Part shown: positions 1 through 8,943 of the stretch, piece by piece
Position numbering within the stretch: position 1 is the stretch's first letter
Layout of the letters: every line of letters begins with the position of its first letter
Origin: Geobacteraceae bacterium
Lineage (GTDB): Bacteria; Desulfobacterota; Desulfuromonadia; Geobacterales; Pseudopelobacteraceae
Length of the DNA: 64,000 nucleotides
Assembly: GCA_013336525.1 (NCBI GenBank)
Contig: JAAXTM010000004.1
Span: 186,001 to 250,000, forward strand
Direction: 5' to 3'
Translations under genes and position numbers: made by a program
Notes under the pieces: model-generated
The model's database searches: none
What the model was told of the DNA's origin: nothing
The model's input: the letters and a program-made list of their open reading frames with translations, nothing else

Positions 1-3000
1 CGCTCAGCTCCTCAAAACGTTCCTTGTTAAACCATTCAATGCCGTCACTTTCATGATTCAATAGATATTTTCGGCAAGTTTCAAGTTTAAAGAAATTCTG
101 CATCTGTTTTAGCGTACTCATTGCCGGATCCAGCTTCTCCGACCGCCCCCACTGTAGCAAAGCTGATAGCAGTTCTATAGCCCTGCTACTAAAGTCAGGA
201 TCACCGTCTCGCTGCAGAAACTTCCGCAAAGTGTATTCAAGCCCTAGGCTGAAGGGGTCCAGCGAGGTTTCGCGCAGTATCAGCCATGCCATTAACAGGG
301 ATTCAGCCGCCTGATCCGAGAATCCGGCGGTCAGTCTGAGTTGGAAGGAACGTGCATCGCGCGCTGTAGTACTGTGGGCATTAAGCTGGATAAAACGGAC
401 ATACCGCTCGATGGCTACGCTTTTTTTCCGGGAAATCTTCCGCTTGACTTTGCCCACAGCAGCACGCGGTTTGTCCACCGATTTTCTCCTGCGCTCATGA
501 GCAACAGCACACTTCAAAAACAGGTCAACTGCCAGCTTTAGCTCAGTGTCAGCTGCCGCGGTGTCTCCCGCCAGCCTGTCTTCGGTGAGCAGTTCAAAGA
601 TGATGCGGAAAGCGGCATTCAACTCATCATAAAGCAACTGCTTGCGCTCCTCCTCAAGTGAACCAACACCGGAGCCGTTCAGCTGAGAATGCAGCTGCTT
701 CCACGAGCCATCCTGATCATCGAGGATTTCCCGGAAGTCCATGAATACATGGAACTGATACTCCCCAAGCTCAATATATAGACCTTGTTCGCGAACCTCG
801 CGGTTTGTACGGAGGTATTCGAGACCCTCTGTCTGATCACGGAAAGCCAGGTAATAACTATCTTTATCAGATATTGACAGCGCCTCTGCAATTGATGTCC
901 GGCCAAGGTTACCGCCTTCGCCTGCAAAAAAAGCGGATTCCCTGATCCATCCGGAGGTCGTCGCATGGCAGTTATGATATAGCACAAGAGCCCGATGTTC
1001 CCCAGCCCGGTTGGAATAGGCAAACACATTCTCATTGACGCTCTCGCCGGCATGAAAATCATAAAGTACAAAGTTTTCGGATCCGGAGAATAACCAACGT
1101 CGACGCAGCAACGGGAAGATCCACATTTCATGCCCGCGCACAAGACCCTCATCCACCTGCTCGTTCCAGTAGGCCTTCTTATACTCCATGCCGTACTTTT
1201 CATGGAAGCCCTCTACCTGGCCATGGCCAAACATTGGCAAGCCTGGCATGGTGGCCAGCAGCACACAGGCACCGAAATACTTACCCTGCGAACCAAACTG
1301 TGCTACCGCTGTCTTTTCGTCCGGATTATTCATGAAATTGACAAAGCGCTTGAGGATTTCGTGATTGAATTCCAGTACGTTTTTAATGGTTGTACGGTAT
1401 TTAGAGTTCTCCTCGGTCATAAGCATGTTCATAAAGGCACTATTGTAAACACGATGCATGCCGAGCGTTCTGACGAAATACCCCTCCATCATCCAGAAGG
1501 CCTCGGCCAGCAGCAGCGTGCCGGGTGCCTCAGACGCGACACGGTCAACCACCTCGCGCCAGAACTCCACCGGGAAGACAGCGTCAAACTCCTCTTTGCT
1601 CATGCCATGTTCGGCACGGGACGGAACGCCGCCGCCAAGGCCGCGCAGAGGAAACCAGAGGCGCTGATAATGCTTCTTGGCCAGGGTCATTGCGGCGTCA
1701 AAGCGAATGATCGGGAAATTACGGGCTACATGAAGGATCGTCTGGATGACAGCTTCACGCAGTTCAGGGATCAGATAATTGAGCTGGGCCGTATCGTTCC
1801 AAGGGATGCTGGTGCCATCATTCCCGTGATAAATATAGCGTGTCCTGCCGATGTTCTTGTCGTAATGTTTAAAAACCACTGCGGCGTCGCTCTTGTTCCA
1901 GTAGCCATCCTCAACTTGCAGGCAGATGTTGCTGTCGTGGGAAAGATCCTCTCCGGTGAACTGGTATGTCGGGAACGGAGAATAATCCGTCTGGACGAAC
2001 CAGTCCGGGTGCTGTATCACCCAGCGGGAATAAATGCCGGTGTGATTAGGCACCATATCGCTGGCTAACCTGATGCCACGGCGGCCGGCACGCTCCCGCA
2101 AGTTTGCCAGCGCTTCCCACCCCCCCAGATCGACGGCCACTTCGTAGTCGTACAGCGAATAGGCCGAGGCAATTGCCTCCGGGTTGCCGCAGATCTGTTT
2201 GATCCGCTGTGACGCGGGTGATCGTTCCCAAAGTCCGATCAGCCAGAGCCCGGAAAAACCGCGGGAGGCCATCTTTTCGAGTTCAGAGTCCGGAATCTGA
2301 TCCAGGCGGGTAATCGGATAACCATAGGTGTTGCTAAGCTGGTCGAGCCAGACATAGACCATCTTAGCCATCAGAACGACATGAGACATCCAGCTGGCAT
2401 CGGAAGAAAATGCCTCATAGGCGGGATAGTCGAAACCTTGAAAGACGCCTGAATCAGACGGGGCACCGGGAGAATGACCATCGCGGCGGAACTCCAGCAC
2501 AGGGGCCGGGCCCGGCTCACCACCGCCACGCTCCATTTGCTCTTCGTGGAGAATATCAAAAGCGGTTTCCACCTCATGCAGCAACTCGGGCGGGAAAACC
2601 TCCTGCCACTGCTGGCGAAGATAGGCGACCTGGCCGGCAAGTGAGCCTGGAGAAGCGTTGATCGCAGCCATCAGCGCCTCGATCAACGTAACACCTTTCC
2701 CGACAAGAAGCGGGCCGCCTTTCAGTGCGAGATCAAATGCCTTGATAATGACCGTGTAATGGGACGATGCGGCCAGGTCCCGGTCATCAACAAGTTCCCG
2801 GAAACTTTCAATTGCGGGGTTAGAGGCCGCCAGTCGTAGCAGCAGCATTTCCCGCAGCAACAGATGAGTGCGCAGAGAGTCATTCAGGCTGTCCGCAAGC
2901 CAGCGGGCCGGCTCTACACGCCCGTCTAGAATCGGAGTTGGCGGAAACAACTCAACAAAACGCCCGGCAGTTGTACTCAGGTCATCACCTGTCAGGTCAA

Positions 3001-3307
3001 ATCCACCGGTTTTGAGTGCGTTTATCAAGAGGGAAGAGGCCGGAGCATGTGCGACTCCGTCAATCAGGTAGCGCAATACCTTCTGCAGGGATGCATACAG
3101 ATTAAGTTCGCCGGCATGCACAACAGGGGAACCTGAAGAACGTGTGCTGTTCAGCTTGAGAGCCAGCTGCCGGAAAAATTGTATTTGAGGGATGCCGTGC
3201 TCTTTTATGCCGGTGGAAAGCGGGCCCAGACCGAGGGCCCGCCAGTGATGGGAGGAGATCTGTATGTCGTGTGGAAAATAGGAATCAGTGCCGCTCGGAT
3301 CTGTCAT
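1..3307 (-). CDS. GH13 (alpha-amylase superfamily) glycosidase, 3' end cut by window edge
   Basis: The frame stays open from an ATG at 3307 to the left edge, giving about 1102 residues without a stop. The four GH13 regions are present in order: region I ASDMVPNHTG (about residue 414-423), region II with Arg535 and the nucleophile Asp537 in IIRFDAAMT, region III with acid/base Glu602 in LLAEAFWMM, and region IV with Asp663 in NNPDEKT. About 400 residues of mostly helical sequence precede the barrel, and a long helical C-terminal part includes a Lys/Arg-rich stretch. There is no signal peptide, so it is probably cytoplasmic and acts on alpha-glucans such as glycogen or trehalose-type sugars (inference). 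Region IV has Pro where most family members have His before the Asp. The exact specificity cannot be read from the sequence. Confidence 0.88.
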   Translation of the reverse strand, partial: MTDPSGTDSYFPHDIQISSHHWRALGLGPLSTGIKEHGIPQIQFFRQLALKLNSTRSSGSPVVHAGELNLYASLQKVLRYLIDGVAHAPASSLLINALKTGGFDLTGDDLSTTAGRFVELFPPTPILDGRVEPARWLADSLNDSLRTHLLLREMLLLRLAASNPAIESFRELVDDRDLAASSHYTVIIKAFDLALKGGPLLVGKGVTLIEALMAAINASPGSLAGQVAYLRQQWQEVFPPELLHEVETAFDILHEEQMERGGGEPGPAPVLEFRRDGHSPGAPSDSGVFQGFDYPAYEAFSSDASWMSHVVLMAKMVYVWLDQLSNTYGYPITRLDQIPDSELEKMASRGFSGLWLIGLWERSPASQRIKQICGNPEAIASAYSLYDYEVAVDLGGWEALANLRERAGRRGIRLASDMVPNHTGIYSRWVIQHPDWFVQTDYSPFPTYQFTGEDLSHDSNICLQVEDGYWNKSDAAVVFKHYDKNIGRTRYIYHGNDGTSIPWNDTAQLNYLIPELREAVIQTILHVARNFPIIRFDAAMTLAKKHYQRLWFPLRGLGGGVPSRAEHGMSKEEFDAVFPVEFWREVVDRVASEAPGTLLLAEAFWMMEGYFVRTLGMHRVYNSAFMNMLMTEENSKYRTTIKNVLEFNHEILKRFVNFMNNPDEKTAVAQFGSQGKYFGACVLLATMPGLPMFGHGQVEGFHEKYGMEYKKAYWNEQVDEGLVRGHEMWIFPLLRRRWLFSGSENFVLYDFHAGESVNENVFAYSNRAGEHRALVLYHNCHATTSGWIRESAFFAGEGGNLGRTSIAEALSISDKDSYYLAFRDQTEGLEYLRTNREVREQGLYIELGEYQFHVFMDFREILDDQDGSWKQLHSQLNGSGVGSLEEERKQLLYDELNAAFRIIFELLTEDRLAGDTAAADTELKLAVDLFLKCAVAHERRRKSVDKPRAAVGKVKRKISRKKSVAIERYVRFIQLNAHSTTARDARSFQLRLTAGFSDQAAESLLMAWLILRETSLDPFSLGLEYTLRKFLQRDGDPDFSSRAIELLSALLQWGRSEKLDPAMSTLKQMQNFFKLETCRKYLLNHESDGIEWFNKERFEELS

Positions 3308-3353
3308 GATGTTTCCAGTCGCGGAATACCGTGATGTCAAATATTGTTTGTAA

Positions 3354-5237
3354 TCACTTCTTTTTTACATCTGTCTTGGTGCCGGCAGGAGCTGTCTTGG
3401 CAGCACTCTTTGTTTTTGTCTTTTTTGAACTTTTCTTACTCTTTTTAGCCTTTACTTTTTTACCCTTCTTTATTTTACGAGGTTCAGGGTTGAATTCGTC
3501 ACGAATGTTATTAAGCAGTACTGAGGTCTCTTCCATCGCCGGATCTGCTTTCTTTGCCGCTTCAAGGGTTTCTTTCGCTTCACTCAGCCGGCCTGTTTTC
3601 ATATACAGGCGCCCAAGAGCGTTAAGCGATCTTGCATTATCAGGTTTTAGCTCGATAGCTTTTTTGTATGCGCCTATTGCATCGTCATACTCTTTTTTAA
3701 AGTCATATATAAGCCCTAGCTTGTAGTGATTTATCGGATCTTCAGGACTTAGTTCAACCGCTTCTTTCAGCAGAACCGTTATTTCGTCATACTGTTTGTT
3801 TTTCACATATATCGATATGAGCGAGGTACGCGCTTCGCTGTCATCTTTATGGGCGGCCAGCGCTTTTTTATAATGTGCGAGTGCTTTCTCGCTGTCCCCT
3901 TTTTGAACATAAATGGCTGCAATTTCCCGATTGGCATCACCATCATTCGGGCTGTAGGTAAGCACAGAATTGTACGATGAAAGCGCCAGGCCGGCTTCCT
4001 TGCTTTTAGCAAAGATTCTGGCCAGTTTGAGGTGGATGTCCGGGCTTGCGGGACGCAGCTTTAAAAATTCCGAATACTGCTCTACCGCTTCCTGGAACAG
4101 TCCACGGGAAAAACGAATATCACCCAGCCGTAAATGAGCTTCTGCGTTGGCCGGGTTTACCTTGACCGCCCGTTTGTAGGCTACTACAGCTTCGTCGATC
4201 TGAGACTTCTTCTCGTACAGGATTCCCAGGTTGAGGTACACATCGCTGTTGGTACTGTTGCGATGAGACGCTTCCCGATAAGCTTCTATAGCTTCCGTAT
4301 CCTTTCCGGCGGCACGGAAGATATGCCCCAGTTTTTCGTATGAAAGCGTATCTTCAGGACGCTCCTTGATGGCGGCCTTCAGGGCTTCAATCTCTTTATC
4401 GGCTGTGCTTGCAGGAGGTTGTCCTGCAGGTTTTTGCGCCAATTGTGCGGGTTTGCTTTTGCCACCAAGCAGCGAATGGTAGTCCACCAGCTTGGCATCA
4501 CCCTTTTTTTCATAAACAGCTGCCAGCATCAGGTGGATATCGCGATTCTGCGGTGCAGCAATCTCTCCCCGTTTAAGCTGTTCAAATGCCTTGTCAAGCT
4601 CGCCCCGCTGCAAGTAGATCGCAGCGGTACCCACATTGGCTTTCGCAGATCCTGGATCGGCGGCCAAGGCCCTTCGGTATTCCTCCAGAGCCTTGTCAGG
4701 TTGATTTAACGCAGTATAAACTTCTGCAAGTCCGACAAAAACTGAAGCATCACCAGGCAGTTCACGCCCCGCCTCGTTGAAATGATAGGCAGCCAGAGGA
4801 TACACTTTCTGCGCGGCAAAGATTTGCGCTATTGCCTTGTGGTACAGTGGATTAGATACAGACGAGAGCCCGCGTGTCAGCTCAACCGAAGCTTCATCAT
4901 TCATTCCTTTAAGGGCATACAGCAACCCCAGATTTCCGTTGGCTATGGCGAAAGAAGGGGCTTTCTGCAGTGTGTGGCGATATTCTTCAATAGCACCATC
5001 AATGTTGCCGACTCGCTCCTGTTGGAGCGCATTTACAAAATGTGCGGCTGCACCGTTCGGGCACTGCTCAATAATTTTAGCTTCTGCCTGACGCATCTGA
5101 GCCTCACCGCGAATAGAGCCCAGAGTGCCCGCAATTTCAAGCGCATCTGTACAGGGATCAGAACCGAGGCCCCAGCTGAATCCGGTTAAAAGGAGTACTG
5201 CGCTCAACAGCAACAGGTATGTTTGCATGGTTTTCAT
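3354..5237 (-). CDS. Exported TPR-repeat protein with Lys-rich tail
   Basis: This 627-residue protein starts with a Sec-type signal peptide (MKTMQTYLLLLSAVLLLTG) and carries about fourteen tetratricopeptide repeats from about residue 60 to 585, with the usual pattern such as NLGILYEKKSQIDEAVVAYK. The last 40 residues are almost only Lys, Ala, Ser and Thr. TPR arrays mediate protein-protein contacts; with a signal peptide this one should act in the periplasm or on the envelope, and the basic tail could bind acidic polymers (inference). The ATG at 5237 follows an AAAGGA Shine-Dalgarno. There is no operon partner: the next gene upstream is divergent. The specific role is unknown. Confidence 0.85.
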   Translation of the reverse strand: MKTMQTYLLLLSAVLLLTGFSWGLGSDPCTDALEIAGTLGSIRGEAQMRQAEAKIIEQCPNGAAAHFVNALQQERVGNIDGAIEEYRHTLQKAPSFAIANGNLGLLYALKGMNDEASVELTRGLSSVSNPLYHKAIAQIFAAQKVYPLAAYHFNEAGRELPGDASVFVGLAEVYTALNQPDKALEEYRRALAADPGSAKANVGTAAIYLQRGELDKAFEQLKRGEIAAPQNRDIHLMLAAVYEKKGDAKLVDYHSLLGGKSKPAQLAQKPAGQPPASTADKEIEALKAAIKERPEDTLSYEKLGHIFRAAGKDTEAIEAYREASHRNSTNSDVYLNLGILYEKKSQIDEAVVAYKRAVKVNPANAEAHLRLGDIRFSRGLFQEAVEQYSEFLKLRPASPDIHLKLARIFAKSKEAGLALSSYNSVLTYSPNDGDANREIAAIYVQKGDSEKALAHYKKALAAHKDDSEARTSLISIYVKNKQYDEITVLLKEAVELSPEDPINHYKLGLIYDFKKEYDDAIGAYKKAIELKPDNARSLNALGRLYMKTGRLSEAKETLEAAKKADPAMEETSVLLNNIRDEFNPEPRKIKKGKKVKAKKSKKSSKKTKTKSAAKTAPAGTKTDVKKK

Positions 5238-5254
5238 AACGGTTGTTTCCTTTA

Positions 5255-5291
5255 GTAAGTTGTAAGTTGATTTCTGCAGAAAACAACTTAC
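5255..5291. repeat. Inverted repeat in the leader of the TPR gene
   Basis: GTAAGTTGT (5255-5263) is matched by ACAACTTAC (5283-5291), a 9-bp perfect arm with a 19-nt loop, about 20 bp upstream of the TPR start codon. It could fold in the mRNA close to the ribosome binding site or serve as an operator. No regulator can be named. Confidence 0.4.
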
Positions 5292-5390
5292 GTTAACGCA
5301 CTTATCCTGTTTATTAGGGGCAACTTTGTCTGTAGTGCGGCGGGATTATACACACCATCTGGCAATATTTCAATAATTTAGGCTAAATAC

Positions 5391-5419
5391 TTGATTAATA
5401 GCGGCAGTATGTGGATAAT
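5391..5419 (+). promoter_or_regulatory. Sigma-70-type promoter for the HDOD gene
   Basis: TTGATT (5391-5396) and GATAAT (5414-5419) are separated by exactly 17 bp, about 60 bp upstream of the HDOD start codon. This is a good housekeeping promoter by sequence; a start site near 5426 is expected. Confidence 0.55.
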
Positions 5420-5479
5420 ACATCGTTGATGATTTACTGCGCCAGCAGTATCAGAATCACTTTGTAGCATGGGGATAAG

Positions 5480-6328
5480 ATGAACAGAGAACTTGAAGTT
5501 ATGATTATGACCGCCAGCGACCTGCCGACTATTCCGGTTGTCGCAACAAAGGTCATGCAGCTTATCGAAAGCGAAAGTGCGACTGCGGAAGAGCTTGCCA
5601 GGGTAGTTGCGTCTGATCCGGCCGTTGCTGCAAGGGTTCTGAAAATATCCAACTCCTCATTCTACGGTTGCCAGCGCCAGATTCAGACGCTGTCACATGC
5701 GATCGTGGTCCTTGGTTTTGGCACTCTAAAGAGTCTGGTGGTTGCTGCATCGGTTAAACAGGTATATCAACCGTATGGCCTAACCGAAAAAATGCTTTGG
5801 GAACATTCCTTCGGTGCCGGCCTGGCGGCCCGTATAATTGCTAAAGAAACACGCCTGGTAAGTGAAGAAGAGGCTTTTCTGGGTGGACTCTTCCACGATA
5901 TCGGCAAAATAATCATGAATACCATGAACAAACAACAGTTTCAGGATGTCATGCAGAGATGTTACAATGACGGTCTGAACTTTGAGGAAGCCGAGCGGCG
6001 GGTGTTTTCCTACACACATTCGGAAGTTGGTGGACTGGTTATCAAAAAATGGAATTTTCCCAGCATGCTGATGCATGCTGTTCTGAACCATCATACTTTT
6101 GATTTTGCGGAGGATGAGGATTCCTATAAGGTCAGCCTGACTTGTGTTGTTGGATTAGCCGATCAATTTTGCCACAAAGTTGGAATTGGCATCCGCGAAC
6201 CGGATGACGGGTTGGATCTCCTGCAAACAGTACCTGCACAAAGGCTGGGGCTTAATGAGCAGCAAATTGACTCCATACTGGAACGTTTTATAGAGGCGTA
6301 CGAAAAAGACAAGAGTTTTTTTAGCTGA
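5480..6328 (+). CDS. HDOD domain signalling protein
   Basis: This 282-residue protein is almost entirely one HDOD domain (about residues 12-210): LPTIPVVATKVMQLI, the SDPAVAARVLKISNSSFYG segment, and FHDIGK with His139-Asp140. HDOD domains resemble HD phosphohydrolases but usually lack full catalytic sites, and they act in bacterial signalling, often linked to chemotaxis or cyclic di-GMP. No second domain such as GGDEF or a receiver is fused. An alternative start is Met8 or Met10, but GGGGATAAG lies just upstream of the ATG at 5480. The gene stands alone, between a divergent TPR gene and a convergent small gene. Confidence 0.85.
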   Translation: MNRELEVMIMTASDLPTIPVVATKVMQLIESESATAEELARVVASDPAVAARVLKISNSSFYGCQRQIQTLSHAIVVLGFGTLKSLVVAASVKQVYQPYGLTEKMLWEHSFGAGLAARIIAKETRLVSEEEAFLGGLFHDIGKIIMNTMNKQQFQDVMQRCYNDGLNFEEAERRVFSYTHSEVGGLVIKKWNFPSMLMHAVLNHHTFDFAEDEDSYKVSLTCVVGLADQFCHKVGIGIREPDDGLDLLQTVPAQRLGLNEQQIDSILERFIEAYEKDKSFFS

Positions 6329-6358
6329 TAATCTACAACCACTCACCCTTTTCGTAAA

Positions 6359-6568
6359 TTATCTTAACAGCTCTCTAAGGTACTCCAGAAGCCCCCTCTT
6401 TTTTTTGCCTGGTGAACGGTCACGGGCGTCTTGAGAAATCTCAATCAGATCGGCCTGCGGTGTCGGCGTACTTCTTTTTTTATGACCCTCTGAGAAGCTC
6501 CCCCCACTGTACTTCCCGCCTGCTGAGGTCACCTGAGTGCCGCTAATCCCTTTGACCGGATCCGTCAT
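6359..6568 (-). CDS. Small 69-aa protein with D-x-I-x-IS motif
   Basis: The start at 6568 (MTDPVKGISGTQ) is chosen because GGGGAG lies just upstream; a longer in-frame extension to 6634 has no ribosome binding site. The protein has a Gly/Ser/Thr-rich N-terminal half, the motif ADLIEISQDARDRS, and a basic helical end KKKRGLLEYLRELLR. There is no signal peptide. The motif resembles TDTVTISPQALK and ADTVSISSQLQQ in two other small proteins of this window (25334-25660 and 24780-25202) and is similar in style to the conserved part of FlgM/FlaG-type flagellar proteins. The function is not known. Confidence 0.65.
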   Translation of the reverse strand: MTDPVKGISGTQVTSAGGKYSGGSFSEGHKKRSTPTPQADLIEISQDARDRSPGKKKRGLLEYLRELLR

Positions 6569-6668
6569 GACAGCTCCCCTATACACCACAATAAGATGAA
6601 AATTGATTTTATTGCGGTGAAATAGTATCATCACAGACTCATAACTTCAACGAAGGATACGCCACGTA

Positions 6669-7175
6669 ATGATTCTCACCATTCTCACCTATCCGAACCC
6701 TGAGCTTAAAAGGAAATCCGCACCGGTAACAATTATTACCGATTCGATCCGGGAGCTTGTGCGTAATATGAGCGAAACAATGTATGCCGCCCCCGGCATC
6801 GGCTTGGCTGCACCTCAGATTGGTGTCCACCAACGCATAATTATTATCGATATTTCTGGCAAAAATGAGCCGCCAGATCTGATCGTCGCTATCAACCCGA
6901 CCATTGTTCATGCAGAAGGAGAAACCTACGAAGAGGAGGGATGCCTCTCTGTGCCGGACTACGCTGCCAATGTAAGACGGCATGAGCGGATAATCGTCAA
7001 GGCAATCGACCTGGAAGGGGTTGAACGAACCTGGAAAGCGGATGATCTGCTTGCAATCGCTTTTCAGCACGAAATTGACCATCTGGATGGGATACTGTTT
7101 GTCGACCACCTGTCAACGCTCAAACGCGAACTGTTCCAGCGTAAAGCACGTAAAGCGGCCGAGGAAAAACGATGA
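6669..7175 (+). CDS. def: Peptide deformylase
   Basis: This 168-residue enzyme removes the N-formyl group from new polypeptides in the cytoplasm. All three family motifs are seen: GIGLAAPQIG, EEGCLSVP with metal-ligand Cys92, and QHEIDH with His134, Glu135 and His138. The length is normal for the family. It overlaps fmt by 4 bp (ATGA at 7172-7175), so the enzyme that adds and the enzyme that removes the formyl group are translationally coupled, a common arrangement. Confidence 0.97.
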   Translation: MILTILTYPNPELKRKSAPVTIITDSIRELVRNMSETMYAAPGIGLAAPQIGVHQRIIIIDISGKNEPPDLIVAINPTIVHAEGETYEEEGCLSVPDYAANVRRHERIIVKAIDLEGVERTWKADDLLAIAFQHEIDHLDGILFVDHLSTLKRELFQRKARKAAEEKR

Positions 7176-8131
7176 CCGGCTGGCGAATCATTTTTATGGG
7201 GACCCCTGGCTTTGCCTGTCCGACTTTGCAGGGCTTGATTGACCGCGGAGAAAATATTGTCGCGGTTGTCACCCAACCGGATCGTCCAAAGGGGCGCGGG
7301 CAGAAATTGATGCCACCACCGGTAAAGGAGTTAGCCGAAAAATACGGCATTCCGGTGTACCAGCCGCTTAAAGTGCGCAATCCTGAATTTGTAGAAATCG
7401 TTCGTGAGCTTAAGCCGGATGCTATTGTTGTTGTTGCTTTTGGCCAGATTCTACCTAAAGCGCTGCTGGATATCCCGCACCACGGTTGCATAAATGTCCA
7501 TGCTTCACTGCTCCCGCGCTATCGTGGCGCGGCTCCACTCAACTGGTGCATTATCAATGGCGAGATCGAGACCGGTGTCACCACCATGCTGATGGATGTC
7601 GGTCTTGATACCGGAGATATGCTGTTAAGCCGCAGAACTCCGCTGGATGAGAACGAAGACATCGTGTCCCTGCATGATCGCATGGCTACCATGGGAGCCG
7701 GCCTTCTTGCCGAAACGCTTGACAGGATCTCTGCCGGTGACCTTGTCCCGCAACCGCAAAATGACGCCGACACATGCTATGCTCCGATGCTCAAAAAAGA
7801 AGATGGCATTATCAACTGGCATGCGGATGCCCGCACTATACACAATCTGGTACGGGGTTTGGCGGTCTGGCCAGGCGCAAGTACGGTCATCGACAATCAG
7901 GTTCTGAAAATACTTCGTACCCGTATCGGTGAAGGTTCAGGGGAGCCCGGAACGGTTCTTCAGGCGGCAAAAGGCAGTTTTGAAGTAGCCTGCCAAACCG
8001 GCAGCCTTTTCTTACAGGAACTGCAGCTCGCCGGCAAAAAGCGCCTTGACAGCGCCAGCTTCTTAGCCGGTTATCCCGTATCTGTCGGGACTACTCTGGG
8101 AGTTGGGCAGCCCGAGGTCCCGCAATTGTGA
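7172..8131 (+). CDS. fmt: Methionyl-tRNA formyltransferase
   Basis: This 319-residue protein transfers a formyl group from 10-formyl-THF to initiator Met-tRNA. The N-terminal formyltransferase domain has IIFMGTPGFA at the start and NVHASLLPRYRGAAP with Asn108 and His110, followed by MDVGLDTGDM with the catalytic Asp. The C-terminal OB-like domain follows from about residue 205. It overlaps def upstream and the DUF116 gene downstream (GTGA at 8128-8131), so the three form one operon. Confidence 0.97.
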   Translation: MTGWRIIFMGTPGFACPTLQGLIDRGENIVAVVTQPDRPKGRGQKLMPPPVKELAEKYGIPVYQPLKVRNPEFVEIVRELKPDAIVVVAFGQILPKALLDIPHHGCINVHASLLPRYRGAAPLNWCIINGEIETGVTTMLMDVGLDTGDMLLSRRTPLDENEDIVSLHDRMATMGAGLLAETLDRISAGDLVPQPQNDADTCYAPMLKKEDGIINWHADARTIHNLVRGLAVWPGASTVIDNQVLKILRTRIGEGSGEPGTVLQAAKGSFEVACQTGSLFLQELQLAGKKRLDSASFLAGYPVSVGTTLGVGQPEVPQL

Positions 8132-8901
8132 CTAAAGCTACTGAAACGGCAACAGCACCTCCACGCAAACGGCTTTTTATCAGCCTGATGGGTGTCACCT
8201 GCCTGATTGTAGTCGCCGTCATCTTCCTGGCCTGGTGGATTCCCAACCGAGGCCTGGCCAATATCCACCACAATTTGCCTCACATTATCGGCATTGTCAT
8301 GATGGTGCTTTCCGGTGCTGCAATACTTGGCACAGGTCTGCTGGTACTGACCACGGCACTCGGCAAGGATATCTTCCTGACACGCTTCATGCGCCTTGTA
8401 GTAATCAAGTTTTTGCTGCCGGTCATCGAATTTGTGGGAAGGTTGATGGGGCTTGACAAGGACCGTATCCGGCAATCTTTTATTGCCATGAACAACAGCC
8501 TGGTGACGTCGCAACGAATGAAGGTAAAACCGGATCGGATTCTGGTACTGCTGCCGCACTGTATTCAGCTGTCTGATTGTGAAATCAAGGTGACCGGTGA
8601 CATTCATAAATGTGTGCAATGCGGGCGCTGCAGCGTCAAGGGACTTGTCGATATCGGCCGAAAGTACTCCGTAGATATTTCAGTAGCCACCGGGGGCACG
8701 CTGGCCCGCAAAGTTATTGTTGAAAAGCGACCAAAACTGGTGTTGGCGGTGGCCTGTGAGCGTGATCTGACCTCTGGCATCAAGGATTGCTACCCGCTGC
8801 CGGTTATCGGCATCCTTAACGAACGCCCCTTTGGTCCATGCTTCAACACTGTTGTTGATGTATCTAAGATTGATGAAGCGTTGAGTCAGGTACTCGAATA
8901 G
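8128..8901 (+). CDS. DUF116 family membrane protein with Cys-rich domain
   Basis: Translation starts at a GTG that overlaps the fmt stop. The 257-residue protein has two membrane segments (about 19-40 and 52-75) and a cytoplasmic domain rich in cysteines: CIQLSDCEIK, HKCVQCGRCS, VACERDL, KDCYPLP and FGPCFN. This pattern fits the DUF116 family, which often sits beside fmt in deltaproteobacteria. The cysteines suggest a metal or Fe-S site (inference). No biochemical function is known for the family. Confidence 0.85.
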   Translation: MTKATETATAPPRKRLFISLMGVTCLIVVAVIFLAWWIPNRGLANIHHNLPHIIGIVMMVLSGAAILGTGLLVLTTALGKDIFLTRFMRLVVIKFLLPVIEFVGRLMGLDKDRIRQSFIAMNNSLVTSQRMKVKPDRILVLLPHCIQLSDCEIKVTGDIHKCVQCGRCSVKGLVDIGRKYSVDISVATGGTLARKVIVEKRPKLVLAVACERDLTSGIKDCYPLPVIGILNERPFGPCFNTVVDVSKIDEALSQVLE

Positions 8902-8943
8902 TAAAATCCGCTGGTTTTTAACCGTGACGAAGCATTTAGTCGA

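Noticed and set aside
1130..2068. A long + strand frame of 312 codons
   Set aside because: It is antisense to the GH13 gene, whose minus-strand frame carries all catalytic motifs.
1..3307. Possible frameshifted or broken gene at the left edge
   Set aside because: Reading the minus strand from 3307 shows one continuous frame to position 1; the gene is only cut by the window.
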